A stretch of 64,000 bases of DNA from Flaviaesturariibacter aridisoli. GTDB taxonomy: Bacteria > Bacteroidota > Bacteroidia > Chitinophagales > Chitinophagaceae. Shown here piece by piece: positions 15,557 to 23,790 of the stretch (the first letter of the stretch is position 1; the number at the start of each line of letters is the position of its first letter). Location: assembly GCF_004343705.1 (NCBI RefSeq), contig NZ_SKFH01000011.1, forward strand, positions 1 to 64,000. The letters are read 5' to 3'. The position numbers and the translations under genes are program-made. The notes beneath the pieces are model-generated. The model ran no database searches and was not told the DNA's origin. It saw nothing but the letters and a program-made list of their open reading frames with translations.

Positions 15557-15868
15557 CTACGCGTCAAACTGCAACTCCGCCGGCACGGGGTAGCGCTTCA
15601 GCGGGCTGAAGTCGACCTTCCAGATATCGAGCTCAAAGAGCTCGCCGTGCTCGTTGGCCGTGAGCGTGAGGTACACCGCGCGGCGGTCCTCGTCGACAAA
15701 CTCCGCTTCCACGAGGTCTTCGGCGTGCTCGCCCCGCTCGGACAGCTGCAGGCCGTATTCGCCGAGCGAGCCGGCCGTTTGGGGGATCGTATATTTCTTC
15801 CCGCCGGGAACTTTCGTCAGCAGGTGCTCGATGAGGGACCGTTCTTCAGGACGCAGGGGGCGCGGCAT
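15557..15868 (-). CDS. DUF6984 family small protein
   Basis: A 103-residue acidic cytoplasmic protein. The pattern RPLRPEERSLIEHLL at the start and ANEHGELFELDIWKVDFSPL near the end matches DUF6984, a family found scattered in bacteria and often near toxin/immunity or stress genes; no function is established. It has no signal or membrane segment. It stands 45 bp upstream (transcriptionally) of the frameshifted CPCC gene but lies downstream of it in gene order on the minus strand. The next gene on its 3' side is the ArsR promoter region. Confidence 0.75.
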   Translation of the reverse strand: MPRPLRPEERSLIEHLLTKVPGGKKYTIPQTAGSLGEYGLQLSERGEHAEDLVEAEFVDEDRRAVYLTLTANEHGELFELDIWKVDFSPLKRYPVPAELQFDA

Positions 15869-15913
15869 GGGGCGAAGGATTGATGGAACGCTAAGATAAG
15901 GCCGGTGCCGGCG

Positions 15914-16587
15914 CTAGCGCTTCAGGTACTTTTTCGGATCTACCAGCCGGAACGCTTCATCGTCGCGGAAGATGCCGGTCAGTGAACCGATGTGCGCCCC
16001 GCCGATGATCAGCAGGGCCCGCTTCGCGCCCGTCTGCAATTGTGCCCGAACGATGTTGGAGTAGATCTTGTAATCGCGGTTCTTGAAGATCGACGTGAGC
16101 TCGGCCCCGATGTAGCGCGGGTTCACAAAAGCGGTGTCCGTTCCACCACCAGGTCGGCGAGCCAGGCATCCCGCAGTGCGTTGATGCCTTTCCACACGGG
16201 GTCGTCGCGGTCGGCCTCGCCCGCCTCGCGGTAATGGATCTCGAGGCGCCCGCGGTAATACTCCGCGATCTGCAGAAAGCGGTCCAGGTCGAGGAGCACG
16301 TCGCCGCCTTTTTCGGTGCACCATTCAACAAGCTCGCGTTCCACCCGGCGGCGCCCTTCCTCCAGCGTCATCCCGTTGGGCGCGCTGTAAAAGCCGGCAT
16401 CCGGGTCGTCCTGTCCATCGTCCTGCCAGAAACACAGGTCGCAGATGGGTTGCGGCTCGATGGGCCCCAGGGTCGGAAAGCCGCAGCAGGGGCAGGTGAC
16501 CAGGTCGAGCTGCCGCAGGGCGACTTCGTTGCGGTACCAGTCGCGGCGCGCATGAAAGCGCCGGAGATCAATGAAGCGGTCTTCCAT
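15914..16587 (-). pseudogene. Frameshifted gene: CPCC domain fused to a TraB/GumN-like C-terminal part
   Basis: The first frame (16587 to about 16142) encodes MEDRFIDLRR..., a cysteine-rich CPCC domain with CPCCGFPTL and CDLCFWQDDGQDDPD, then a helical stretch ending DAWLADLVVER. The reading frame then runs into a stop, while the next frame continues with TAFVNPRYIGAELTSIFKN and IIGGAHIGSLTGIF...YLKR, which resembles the end of DUF5694/TraB-type proteins. Restoring one base near 16141-16147 would give VVERNTAFVNPRY, joining both parts; E-R-N is a usual motif of that family. It is therefore either a recent one-base deletion or a sequencing error. The CPCC/TraB-like fusion itself is unusual. 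Confidence 0.65.
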
Positions 16588-16677
16588 AATGGTTTGATTG
16601 AACACCTCTGTACGACCAGCAAGGTCGTACGCGGCTCTCTGAAAATAGGACTTTGAAAGATGTGGCGGGCACCTCAA

Positions 16678-16895
16678 TCGGGGCAAGGTTTCTCGCAGAG
16701 GGCACGGGAGCGTTTTCGCAGAGATCACGGAGGCGGGTTCTCTACCAACGAACACGTAGGCCGTACTACAGGGTGCGATGGACATTTATACCCGAGGGGG
16801 CGAGAGGCGCCTTGCAGGCAGAGGAAAGGCAGCATCCCAGGCCTCCATGGTCAGGGCGTTTGCCTGCGAGTGGAAACTTGCCCACAAAAAAGCCC
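16678..16895. repeat. Long direct repeat, copy A
   Basis: About 218 bp nearly identical to copy B at 17972-18209, same orientation, 1.3 kb apart. Over the 148 bases from ctctaccaacgaacacg to the end I count five differences. Both copies start with ggcaaggtttctcgcagag and end in a run of A that is the T-run of a minus-strand terminator. The two copies flank the 226-residue helical protein gene and the 41-bp tandem array. An in-frame micro-ORF (MDIYTRGGERR...) is open in both copies but shows no sign of selection. Confidence 0.85.
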
Positions 16896-16914
16896 CCGCT
16901 TCAGGCGGGGGGCT
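16885..16914 (-). terminator. Terminator of the 16935-17615 gene
   Basis: Read on the minus strand: a GC-rich stem (gcccccgc arms, 16891-16914) with a short loop, followed by six T (16885-16891). It lies 20 bp after the stop of the helical protein gene. Confidence 0.8.
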
Positions 16915-16934
16915 TCCGTATTTCTACAAGTACA

Positions 16935-17615
16935 TCATTCTGCTTTTTTCTCCGGCTGCCGTGGCTTTAGCTTCGACACGCGGCGGGCTTCGAAATAACC
17001 GTTGTAAAATTCCTCGTATTCCTCCTCGTCGAAGAAGGCATCGATCTCGCCGTCGAGTTCTTTTAATTTAATCCGTGCCCGGCGCATGAGGGTTTCGATC
17101 GAGGCGGTGAGCAGCTTACGGATATCCATCACGCTGTCGCGCTCCGTTTCCAGGGGCGCAAACGCATCGATGGAGGCGCGGAGCTTGTCAATGGAATCGC
17201 GGGTGATCTTGTACGAAGCAAGGGCGGGGAGGTTTGCGTCAGCGCGCTCGGCTACCATACGGCAGCGGGCTGCCTGCTCCTCTTCGGTGCCGTATTCGAA
17301 AGAGGTCTTGCTGAACGACAGCTCCTGCATCAACACCAGCTTGCCCGTTTTACGGGCAAAGATCTTCAGCTTCTTACACTCTTTCCAGCCGAGACCCAAC
17401 ATGATACCCAAGGCGGCGTCTTTGGCATCGGTATAGGCTTCGGGTTGCGTACCCTGCTGCTTGTCGGCACGGCGCAGCAGCTCCTGAACCAGCGGGTTGA
17501 TGAAGTCTACCGATTCCACTACGTGCTCGTTGTCCGACCAGTAGCTGCGGTTGTCGTTCATAAATTTGAGGGTGGTCTTAAAGGCATCCAGCGAATGCCA
17601 ATCGTACGTTTTCAT
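16935..17615 (-). CDS. Helical protein of unknown function
   Basis: A 226-residue, strongly charged, almost entirely alpha-helical cytoplasmic protein with coiled-coil character (about 120-215; DSIDKLRASIDAF, ETLMRRARIKLKELDGEIDAFF) and a basic tail. I recognise no domain. The ATG at 17615 was preferred to one two codons upstream. It is bracketed by the two long direct repeats, with a 41-bp-period tandem array just upstream, so it looks like the cargo of a duplicated or recombining segment. Its own terminator is at 16885-16914. Composition is more AT-rich and charged than its neighbours. Confidence 0.65.
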   Translation of the reverse strand: MKTYDWHSLDAFKTTLKFMNDNRSYWSDNEHVVESVDFINPLVQELLRRADKQQGTQPEAYTDAKDAALGIMLGLGWKECKKLKIFARKTGKLVLMQELSFSKTSFEYGTEEEQAARCRMVAERADANLPALASYKITRDSIDKLRASIDAFAPLETERDSVMDIRKLLTASIETLMRRARIKLKELDGEIDAFFDEEEYEEFYNGYFEARRVSKLKPRQPEKKAE

Positions 17616-17702
17616 ACACAAGCATTTTGGTTATGCTTAAAGCTAAGTGCTTTCCCGTATAAAAAGAAGCGCCGCAGCCTTTTTTTGCCGAGCGGCTAAC
17701 GG

Positions 17703-17910
17703 AAATACGCCGTCGGGAACGAAAAGGCGTGTCTTCAGCGCAAAAAGACGCCGTCGCAGGCGAACCGGCGTCTCACCGGCATAAAAATGCGTCGTCGGAG
17801 ACAGAAATACGTCTAACCAGCTCAAATAGACGCCGTCGACGGCCAGAATGTCTCTCACCAGTACCAAAATGCGTCGTCGACCGCCAGAATGTCTCTCACC
17901 TTGTCGCAAA
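17703..17910. repeat. Tandem array, five units of 41 bp
   Basis: Five degenerate units start at 17706, 17747, 17788, 17829 and 17870, exactly 41 bp apart. Each has the block (g)acgccgtcg or tgcgtcgtcg preceded by an A-run, and about 21-23 bp further on the block gtctcacc. In units 1 and 2 acgcc and ggcgt form inverted arms. The array is intergenic, upstream of the helical protein gene. No ORF explains it. Confidence 0.8.
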
Positions 17911-17971
17911 ACACCCTTTCAGAGCCCTTTGCGACAAAAAAACTGGCTTGAAGAATCTAGCGGCAGTTACC

Positions 17972-18209
17972 TCGGGGCAAGGTTTCTCGCAGAGACACGG
18001 GAGCATTTTCCCCGCCGTTAGCGGGGCAGGCTACGAGATCACGGAGGCAGGTTCTCTACCAACGAACACGTAGGCCGTACTACAGGGTGCGATGGTCATT
18101 TATACCCGAGGGGGCGAGAGGCGCCTTGCAGGCAGAGAAAAGGCAGCATCCCAGGCCTCCATGGTCAGGGCGTTTGCCTGCGAGCGGAAATTAGCCCACA
18201 AAAAAGCCC
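17972..18209. repeat. Long direct repeat, copy B, with a hairpin insertion
   Basis: Partner of copy A (16678-16895). Copy B is longer because about 25-28 bases with the palindrome ccccgc/gcgggg (near 18018-18042) replace eight bases of copy A, as if a small palindromic element had inserted into this copy. It ends at the T-run of the terminator for the S46 peptidase gene. Confidence 0.85.
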
Positions 18210-18230
18210 GCAGCAAAGATTGCTGCGGGC
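18200..18230 (-). terminator. Terminator candidate downstream of the S46 peptidase gene
   Basis: On the minus strand, a perfect 10-bp stem gcccgcagca/tgctgcgggc (18206-18215 with 18221-18230) followed by six T (18200-18205). Confidence 0.85.
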
Positions 18231-18252
18231 TAAAAGGAATGATTCGATCTAA

Positions 18253-18277
18253 GTGCCCCCTTTGGGGGACAGGGGGC
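18253..18277. repeat. Dispersed GTGCCCCCTT(C/T)GGGGGACAGGGGGC repeat
   Basis: One mismatch from the 25-bp copies at 36476-36500 and (inverted) 36321-36345. The similarity extends upstream (gatctaa) and, on the other side, gggatgggtc matches the tail of the insertion in rlmD. Confidence 0.75.
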
Positions 18278-18286
18278 CGGGATGGG

Positions 18287-20461
18287 TCACTTGCGTAAGG
18301 TCAGCTCCTTCACAATGTTGGAGGCACCACCCACTTTGTCTACACACCACAGCACGAAGCGGATGTCGACACAAATAGTGCGGTTCAGGTTCTTGTCGAA
18401 GGCGAGCTTGTGGCTGAGGGCTTCGTAGTTGCCGTCGAAGGCGAGGCCGATGAGCTCACCGTTGCCGTTGATCACGGGCGAGCCCGAGTTGCCGCCGGTG
18501 ATGTCGTCGGTGGTGATGAAGCAGGTCACCAGCGAGCCGGTGCGCGCGTCTTTGTATTGACCGAAGTCTTTGGCGCGGGCTTTCTCGAGCACGTTCTGCG
18601 GCAGGTCGAACTCGTAGTCGCCGGCCTTGTATTTCTCCAGCATGCCTTTCATGGTGGTTACGTAGTCGTACTTCACGGCGTCGCGCGGGGCGTAGGGCGA
18701 CACCTTGCCGTAGGAAACGCGCATCGTGAAGGTGGCGTCGGGGTACATCATTTTCGCCTTGGCGGGGTTCTGCTCCCTGATGCCCTTGAGGTACAGGCGG
18801 CCCCACTCGTTGTTCTGGGTGGTGAACTGCTGGTACTTCGGCAGGTACTTGCCCTGCCAGTTGCGCAGGAAGGCGTTGGCGAGGCTGTAGGCGAGGTCGG
18901 TCTGCAGGGTCTGCGCGTCGGGGCTGCGCTTGAAGGCGGCCCACTTGGCGTCGTCGAGCAGCATCGTGCCGTCAAAAACGGCGTCGGTATACTTCTCCCA
19001 GGTAGCGGGCTTGTCGAGCGATCCGTACTCGTTGCGGATGGCCTCGAACAGGCCCTGGGGCTGCTGCTCTTTCGGCACTTCCTTGTAGTACATCTGCAGC
19101 ACGGAGGCTACGATGTTGCGGTCGGAGGGCGTGTTGTGGGCTTCCAGGAAAGCCGTGCGCGCGCGGTCGGCGGAGGCTACCAGTTTCTGGATGTCGGCCG
19201 TGGAGGAACCGGGCTTCACCATCGTGTTCTCGAGGTTCTGCAGCGAGGCGGCATAGGCCAGCAGCGGCGAGCCCATGATACCTTCGTTGATGTACACGCG
19301 GTGCAGCGCGTAGGGGCGCCAGGCGGCGTAGCTGGCTTCGAGGTTGGTGAAGATGTCCTTGTATTCGGGCTTCGCGGCGGCCCACTTCAGGAAGTCGGCT
19401 TCGGCCTTCTGCTTCTGTCCGTACACGTCGTACTTCAGCAGCTGTTTCGTTTCGCCGTCGTAGAACTTCCAATAGTTGGCGATCGAGGCGTAGTCGGAGG
19501 CGAGCTGCAGCTTGATGGCCGGGTCCTTCTTCATTTCCTCGAACATGTACTTGAGGCGCATGTCGCGCAGCTTCACCAGCGTCGGGTTGTTGATGTCGGT
19601 GGCGAGCTTGATACCGGCCGACGACTCGTAGCGGTTGGTGGAGCCGGGGTAGCCCCAGATCATGGTGAAGTCGTTTTCCTTCACGCCTTTGAGCGATACG
19701 GGCAGGTGCCATTTCGGCTTCATCGGCACGTTGGCGCTGCTGTAGCGGGCGGGTTTGCCGTCGGCCGAGGTGTATACGCGGAAGATGGAGTAGTCGGCGG
19801 TGTGGCGGGGCCACTCCCAGTTGTCGGTGTCGCCGCCGAATTTACCGAGGGCTTCCGGGGGGGCGCCCACGAGGCGCACGTCGTTGTAGCGCTGGTACAC
19901 GAAGGCGAGGAACTGGTTGTTCTTGAACAGCGGCGAGATGCGCGTTTCAACAAAGGCGGCCGTGTCGGTCATCTGGCGGTTGATGGCCGCGAGTACCGCC
20001 GCCTGGCGCGTGAGGCGCTCCTGGCCGCTGAGGCCTTTGAGGGAGTCGAGCACGCGGGCGGTCACGTCCTCGATGCGGAGCAGGAACTGCACCGACAGGT
20101 TTTGCGTGGCGCCGGGAATCTCTTCGCCCATGTTTTTGGCGTAGAAGCCGTCGCGGAGGTAGTTGTGCTCCACCGTAGAGGCGCCGGCGATCACGCTGTA
20201 GCCGCAGTGGTGGTTGGTGAAGACCAGGCCCTGCGTGGACACGATCTCACCGGTGCAGCCGCCGCCGAAGATCACGATGGCATCTTTCAGCGAGGGTTTG
20301 TTGATGTTGTAAAGCTGGTCTTTGGAAAGCTTCAGGCCTTTCTTCACCATGTCGTTGTACACTTGCTGACCAAGCAGCAGCGGCAGCCACATTCCTTCGT
20401 CTGCCGAGGCCTTGAATCCGGCCAGGGCAACGAAGAGGAGGGCGATAAGGGTTCTCTTCAT
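18287..20461 (-). CDS. S46 family dipeptidyl peptidase, DPP7 type
   Basis: A 724-residue secreted serine peptidase that removes dipeptides from the N-terminus of peptides in the periplasm. A signal peptide (1-20, ending KASA) is followed by the family start DEGMWLPLLL. The chymotrypsin-like triad is represented by H85 in TNHHCGY and S659 in GGNSGSPV. The S1-pocket residue 18 positions after the Ser is Gly677 (LAFDGNYE), which in this family distinguishes DPP7-type enzymes (hydrophobic P1) from DPP11-type enzymes with Arg (acidic P1). Length is normal. It is a single gene with its own terminator. A long antisense ORF across it is a composition shadow. Confidence 0.95.
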   Translation of the reverse strand: MKRTLIALLFVALAGFKASADEGMWLPLLLGQQVYNDMVKKGLKLSKDQLYNINKPSLKDAIVIFGGGCTGEIVSTQGLVFTNHHCGYSVIAGASTVEHNYLRDGFYAKNMGEEIPGATQNLSVQFLLRIEDVTARVLDSLKGLSGQERLTRQAAVLAAINRQMTDTAAFVETRISPLFKNNQFLAFVYQRYNDVRLVGAPPEALGKFGGDTDNWEWPRHTADYSIFRVYTSADGKPARYSSANVPMKPKWHLPVSLKGVKENDFTMIWGYPGSTNRYESSAGIKLATDINNPTLVKLRDMRLKYMFEEMKKDPAIKLQLASDYASIANYWKFYDGETKQLLKYDVYGQKQKAEADFLKWAAAKPEYKDIFTNLEASYAAWRPYALHRVYINEGIMGSPLLAYAASLQNLENTMVKPGSSTADIQKLVASADRARTAFLEAHNTPSDRNIVASVLQMYYKEVPKEQQPQGLFEAIRNEYGSLDKPATWEKYTDAVFDGTMLLDDAKWAAFKRSPDAQTLQTDLAYSLANAFLRNWQGKYLPKYQQFTTQNNEWGRLYLKGIREQNPAKAKMMYPDATFTMRVSYGKVSPYAPRDAVKYDYVTTMKGMLEKYKAGDYEFDLPQNVLEKARAKDFGQYKDARTGSLVTCFITTDDITGGNSGSPVINGNGELIGLAFDGNYEALSHKLAFDKNLNRTICVDIRFVLWCVDKVGGASNIVKELTLRK

Positions 20462-20533
20462 ATAAGAAACAATTTAAGGTTGGCAAACCTACTTAAAAGT
20501 TGCTTCCAAAGAGGTGACCCGGAATGGTAAGTC

Positions 20534-20680
20534 TCAGCTAAAAAGGCGCGTCATCCAGATCGCGAAGATGGCCACGAGGTGAAACAGGAACAGAAGGCTG
20601 GTAAAGGTGCGGAAACGGGGGGTACGGTCGCGGAAGGCCGTGTGCTGGTCCATCCAGTGTTGCAATTGCTTGGTGCTCAT
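20534..20680 (-). CDS. Small single-span membrane protein
   Basis: A 48-residue protein, MSTKQLQHWMDQHTAF..., with a charged N-terminal half and one C-terminal transmembrane helix (about 27-45, SLLFLFHLVAIFAIWM). I chose ATG 20680; upstream codons in frame give unrelated sequence. It lies just upstream of the S46 peptidase gene on the same strand, 72 bp from it. The function is unknown; similar tail-anchored micro-proteins are frequent in Bacteroidota. Confidence 0.55.
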   Translation of the reverse strand: MSTKQLQHWMDQHTAFRDRTPRFRTFTSLLFLFHLVAIFAIWMTRLFS

Positions 20681-21051
20681 ATTCGTTGGTCTTGTAAAAA
20701 TAGCAGGCCAGCCCCAAATACGTTGGTCCAGCCGCTTGAAAGTCATTAGAATAGACTTAGAAAAGAGTCCCAAAGGCCGGGCTTACGCGCAAGTGTTCAG
20801 CAAAGCGTGCCCACGAAACGGTTTTGATTAAACGAAGCGTTCCTGCGGCCCTTCGCGCGGGCTGGGGTGCGAATTCCACAGCTTTGCACAATGTGGACGC
20901 TGGGGCGCGGACCCAGTGCCGTCTCACCCGCCGATGGTCCGGGCTGATTCGTCGAAGAAAAAACCGGTTTCAACCCGCATCCGCGGTTTCCCGCGGGAAA
21001 GCCGCGGCCGGGGTACGCCCTTTGCCCTTTCCTTCCCTGAAAATCCGCCAT
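20681..21051. other. Intergenic region, no gene seen
   Basis: About 370 bp between divergent small genes. It contains GC-rich inverted stretches (for example cgcatccgcggtttcccgcggg near 20980-21000) but no ORF with protein character. It probably holds both promoters. I cannot assign an RNA. Confidence 0.4.
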
Positions 21052-21255
21052 ATGAACAGCCGACTGCAACGCCTCGAATTTTTTACCCTTTACGATCTGT
21101 ACCTGAAGAAAAACGAAGAGTTTCGCCAGGCCGTGCAGGAGCACCGCGATCCGCACGAGCTGGAGCGTCTGCGCAGCAACCTGCAGGTGATCTTTAAAAA
21201 AATGACCGAAAAAAGAGGGATCGCCGGCAACGACCCGAGCGGGATGCATGAGTAA
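21052..21255 (+). CDS. Small coiled protein of unknown function
   Basis: A 67-residue, charged, alpha-helical protein (MNSRLQRLEFFTLYDLY...). The ATG at 21052 was selected from a longer open frame because everything upstream is Arg/Pro/Ala-rich shadow. There is no signal or membrane helix. The stop is followed directly by an iterated repeat and a strong terminator (21294-21320), which supports it as a transcribed unit. No family recognised. Confidence 0.6.
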   Translation: MNSRLQRLEFFTLYDLYLKKNEEFRQAVQEHRDPHELERLRSNLQVIFKKMTEKRGIAGNDPSGMHE

Positions 21256-21360
21256 TCAGTAATGAATAATGAGTGGATAATCCCGGAATAAATAAAAGGC
21301 CCCACGGTGTGGGGCCTTTTCGTATTCATTACTCATTACTGATTACTCATTGCTCATTAC
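21249..21360. repeat. Iterated ATTACTCATTACTG words, inverted pair around a terminator
   Basis: The left arm (21249-21277) has gagtaatcagtaatgaata; the right arm (21325-21360) has several inverted copies (cattactcattactgatta). The arms nest around the terminator hairpin at 21294-21320 and overlap the ends of both flanking genes. Confidence 0.65.
21294..21320. terminator. Bidirectional terminator
   Basis: A perfect 11-bp stem aaaaggcccca/tggggcctttt (21294-21304 with 21310-21320), loop of 5 nt, T-runs on both strands. It can end both the 21052 gene and obg. Confidence 0.9.
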
Positions 21361-22355
21361 TCCTTCCTGTTCAGCTCCAGCCACAGCGTGTCTTTCAGCT
21401 CCTGCAGCCCGGTTTGCGTTACCGAGGAGAAGAAGAGGTGCGGGACGTCGGCGGGCAGCTCTTCGGCAATGGCAGCCTTCAGTTCGTCGTCGAGCATATC
21501 GCTTTTGCTGATGGCGATGATGAACCGCTTGTGGAGCAGCTCGGGGTTATAATCTTCCAGTTCCTTTTTCAGGATCTCGAATTCCTGGCGATGGTCTTTG
21601 CTGTCGGCGGGGATCAGAAACAGCAGGATGGAGTTGCGTTCGATGTGGCGCAGGAAGCGGTGGCCGAGGCCCTTGCCTTCCGCGGCGCCTTCGATGATAC
21701 CGGGCAGGTCGGCGATGCAGAAGCTCTTGCCCTCGCGGTATTCCACCATGCCCAGGTTGGGTGTGATGGTGGTAAAGGCGTAGTCGGCCACTTTGGGCTT
21801 CGCCGCGGTCACTACCGACAGGAGCGTGCTCTTGCCGGCGTTGGGAAAGCCCACGAGGCCTACGTCGGCCAGCACTTTGAGCTCGAGCACCTTCCAGCCT
21901 TCCTGTCCCGGCATGCCGGGTTGCGCGTGCTCGGGCGCCTGGTTGGTGGGGCTGCGAAACTGCCAGTTGCCGAGGCCGCCTTTGCCGCCGGGCAGCCAGA
22001 TGATCTCCTGGCCGTCTTCCAGTATTTCTACTTCCTTTTCGCCGGTTTCCTCGTCGCGGGCGATGGTGCCCAGGGGCACTTCGATGATGATGTCTTCGCC
22101 GTTGCGACCGGTGCAGTTGGCTTCGCCGCCGCGCTCGCCGTTTTCGGCATGCACGTTCTTGAAGTAGCGCAGGTGCAGCAGGGTCCAGAGGTTGCTGTTG
22201 CCGCGCAGGATGATATGGCCGCCGCGGCCGCCGTCGCCGCCGTCGGGGCCGCCCATGGCGGTCAGCTTGTCGCGGCGAAAGTGCTTATAGCCAGCGCCGC
22301 CGTGGCCGCTGCGCGCGAAAATGCGGATCTGGTCTACGAAGTTGCTTTTCTCCAA
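21357..22355 (-). CDS. obg: GTPase Obg (CgtA), ribosome assembly
   Basis: A 332-residue essential GTPase acting in 50S subunit maturation. The glycine-rich Obg fold occupies about 1-158 ([29 protein letters not shown]). The G domain follows: G1 GFPNAGKST (169-177), G2 threonines in [10 protein letters not shown]3 DLPG, and the G4 element ISKSD. It ends after the G domain and lacks the C-terminal OCT domain, as is common in Bacteroidota. Some members drift from NKxD to SKSD-like G4, so that is noted rather than treated as a defect. Confidence 0.96.
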   Translation of the reverse strand: MEKSNFVDQIRIFARSGHGGAGYKHFRRDKLTAMGGPDGGDGGRGGHIILRGNSNLWTLLHLRYFKNVHAENGERGGEANCTGRNGEDIIIEVPLGTIARDEETGEKEVEILEDGQEIIWLPGGKGGLGNWQFRSPTNQAPEHAQPGMPGQEGWKVLELKVLADVGLVGFPNAGKSTLLSVVTAAKPKVADYAFTTITPNLGMVEYREGKSFCIADLPGIIEGAAEGKGLGHRFLRHIERNSILLFLIPADSKDHRQEFEILKKELEDYNPELLHKRFIIAISKSDMLDDELKAAIAEELPADVPHLFFSSVTQTGLQELKDTLWLELNRKE

Positions 22356-22411
22356 GTGAGGGATTTAAGCCGCAAAGATAAGCCCGCGGGCGGGCCGGGC
22401 CCACCTCCACG

Positions 22412-22439
22412 AAAAAGGCCGCCCCGGAAGGAGCGGCCT
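22412..22439 (-). terminator. Terminator of the T9SS cargo gene
   Basis: Minus-strand stem aggccgctcc/ggggcggcct with a short loop, followed by five T. It separates the cargo gene from obg. Confidence 0.8.
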
Positions 22440-22464
22440 GACGAATATATATGGCTTGTGTTGC

Positions 22465-23700
22465 TTACTGAACGAGGATCTTCTGCTCGTATACACCCTG
22501 GCCGGCATTGTCTACGAGGCGCACGAGGTAGAAACCCTTGCCGCTGAGGCGGCTCAGCGATACGGGCTGCACCTGGCTGTCCATCGTAATGGAAATGCGG
22601 CGCGACTGAACCGTTTTGCCGTTGGCGTCGGTCACCTGGAGGGTGTAGTCACCGGCCGGCACCTTGGTAAACTGCATGTTGAACACATTGTTGGTAACCG
22701 GGTTGGGGTACACCTGGATGCGGTCGTTGTAGTTCGAGGCCTTGGGGCTGATCAGGTCGATCGTATTGGGATTCTTGCGGGTAGCGAGGTAGTTGCTGTT
22801 GGCGAGGTCGGAGCTGTGGAAAGCGCCGCCTTTGAGGATCTGGGCGCTCCAGTCTTTCGGATTCACCACGTAAGAACCCGAGCCGTCTACTGCGCTGCAT
22901 ACCACGAGGTTGCCGTCGGCATTCACGACGGCGCCGTTGGTGGTAAAGGCGGCGGGCAGGCCCTGGATGGAGCCGAGCAGGGTAGCCACGCGGTTTTCCG
23001 CCGACACCTTGAAGATGTGGTTGCGGGCGGAGATCACGTAGAGGTTGCCTTCATTGTCGGCGATCATGTCGCCGCCGAACGAAGAGCAGCGGTTGTGCAC
23101 CGATACCGTGCCGTTGGCGGGATCATCCACCAGCGCACCGAGTACCGTCACCTTGCTGTTCTTTCCGGTGCTGAACTGGATAAAGGTATTGCCGTCGTTG
23201 GAGATGGCGTAGCCCGTGCCGTCGGGTGTGATCACCATGCGGGTGATGCACTTGCCTTCGTCGTTGTGCATGTTGCCGAGGCCGGTGAAGGCTTTGTCGG
23301 CCACGTAGTACACCTTCATCGTCTTCAGGTCGATATAACGGAGCTGGTCGATGAACATCGGAGTGAAGTAGATGCGGTCGTGCGTGGGGTCGTACGCAGC
23401 GGCGGCCACACCGGTACTGAAGGGAATGTTCAGCGCATTGCCGTAGCGGGCATCGGTGCTGAGCGACAGTTGCTTTTTGCTAACGGCGTCGAACACGGGC
23501 GCATTGGCATCCACACCGTTGAACAGCACGGGGCTGTACTCACCGGTAGTCAGGTCGATCTTGCGCAGCACGCTCCAGTTGAAGCCTTCCTTGGTTGCGT
23601 CGGTGATGGCGTAGGCGAAGCGCTCGTTCTGGGCGCTGGCCGAAAAAATGCTGCCGGCGAGGATGGCAGCAAAGACGCCGGTGCGTAAATTTTTGTTCAT
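22465..23700 (-). CDS. Secreted protein with type IX secretion (Por) C-terminal domain
   Basis: A 411-residue protein with a signal peptide (1-23, SASA), a beta-propeller-like body with recurring DPTHDRIYFT / DNEGNLYVIS / ADGNLVVCS blades (about 60-320), and a type A T9SS sorting domain (about 333-411). The sorting domain shows IQVYPNPVTNN at its start, GDYTLQVTDANGKTV in the middle and GFYLVRLVD...YEQKILVQ at the end. It should be exported across the outer membrane by the T9SS and then attached or released. The cargo role is unknown; the propeller suggests binding rather than catalysis. Confidence 0.88.
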   Translation of the reverse strand: MNKNLRTGVFAAILAGSIFSASAQNERFAYAITDATKEGFNWSVLRKIDLTTGEYSPVLFNGVDANAPVFDAVSKKQLSLSTDARYGNALNIPFSTGVAAAAYDPTHDRIYFTPMFIDQLRYIDLKTMKVYYVADKAFTGLGNMHNDEGKCITRMVITPDGTGYAISNDGNTFIQFSTGKNSKVTVLGALVDDPANGTVSVHNRCSSFGGDMIADNEGNLYVISARNHIFKVSAENRVATLLGSIQGLPAAFTTNGAVVNADGNLVVCSAVDGSGSYVVNPKDWSAQILKGGAFHSSDLANSNYLATRKNPNTIDLISPKASNYNDRIQVYPNPVTNNVFNMQFTKVPAGDYTLQVTDANGKTVQSRRISITMDSQVQPVSLSRLSGKGFYLVRLVDNAGQGVYEQKILVQ

Positions 23701-23790
23701 GTTCAGCGGGTTTTAGGTAAGTTGATTGATCGGTGTTTCGATCCCTCTAAATTATAAAGAAATATTTCGTAGTTCTCTACCTACTTCTGG

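Noticed and set aside
16778-17071. Micro-ORF MDIYTRGGERR... shared by both long repeat copies
   Set aside because: Three of five differences between copies change amino acids, and the frame runs into the terminator; no sign of protein selection.
17703-17910. CRISPR array
   Set aside because: Units vary along their whole length with no constant repeat/variable spacer pattern, and no cas gene is nearby.
18410-20530. 706-codon ORF antisense to the S46 peptidase
   Set aside because: The opposite strand encodes a complete peptidase with catalytic residues; the antisense protein is Val/Gly/Ala/His-rich without motifs, a product of high GC at third positions.
20797-21249. 150-codon minus-strand ORF over the small coiled-protein gene
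   Set aside because: It is antisense to the better supported 67-residue gene and reads as Arg/Pro/Ser-rich shadow in its second half.
21273-22547. 424-codon ORF antisense to obg
   Set aside because: Obg on the minus strand is certain; the antisense frame is compositional.
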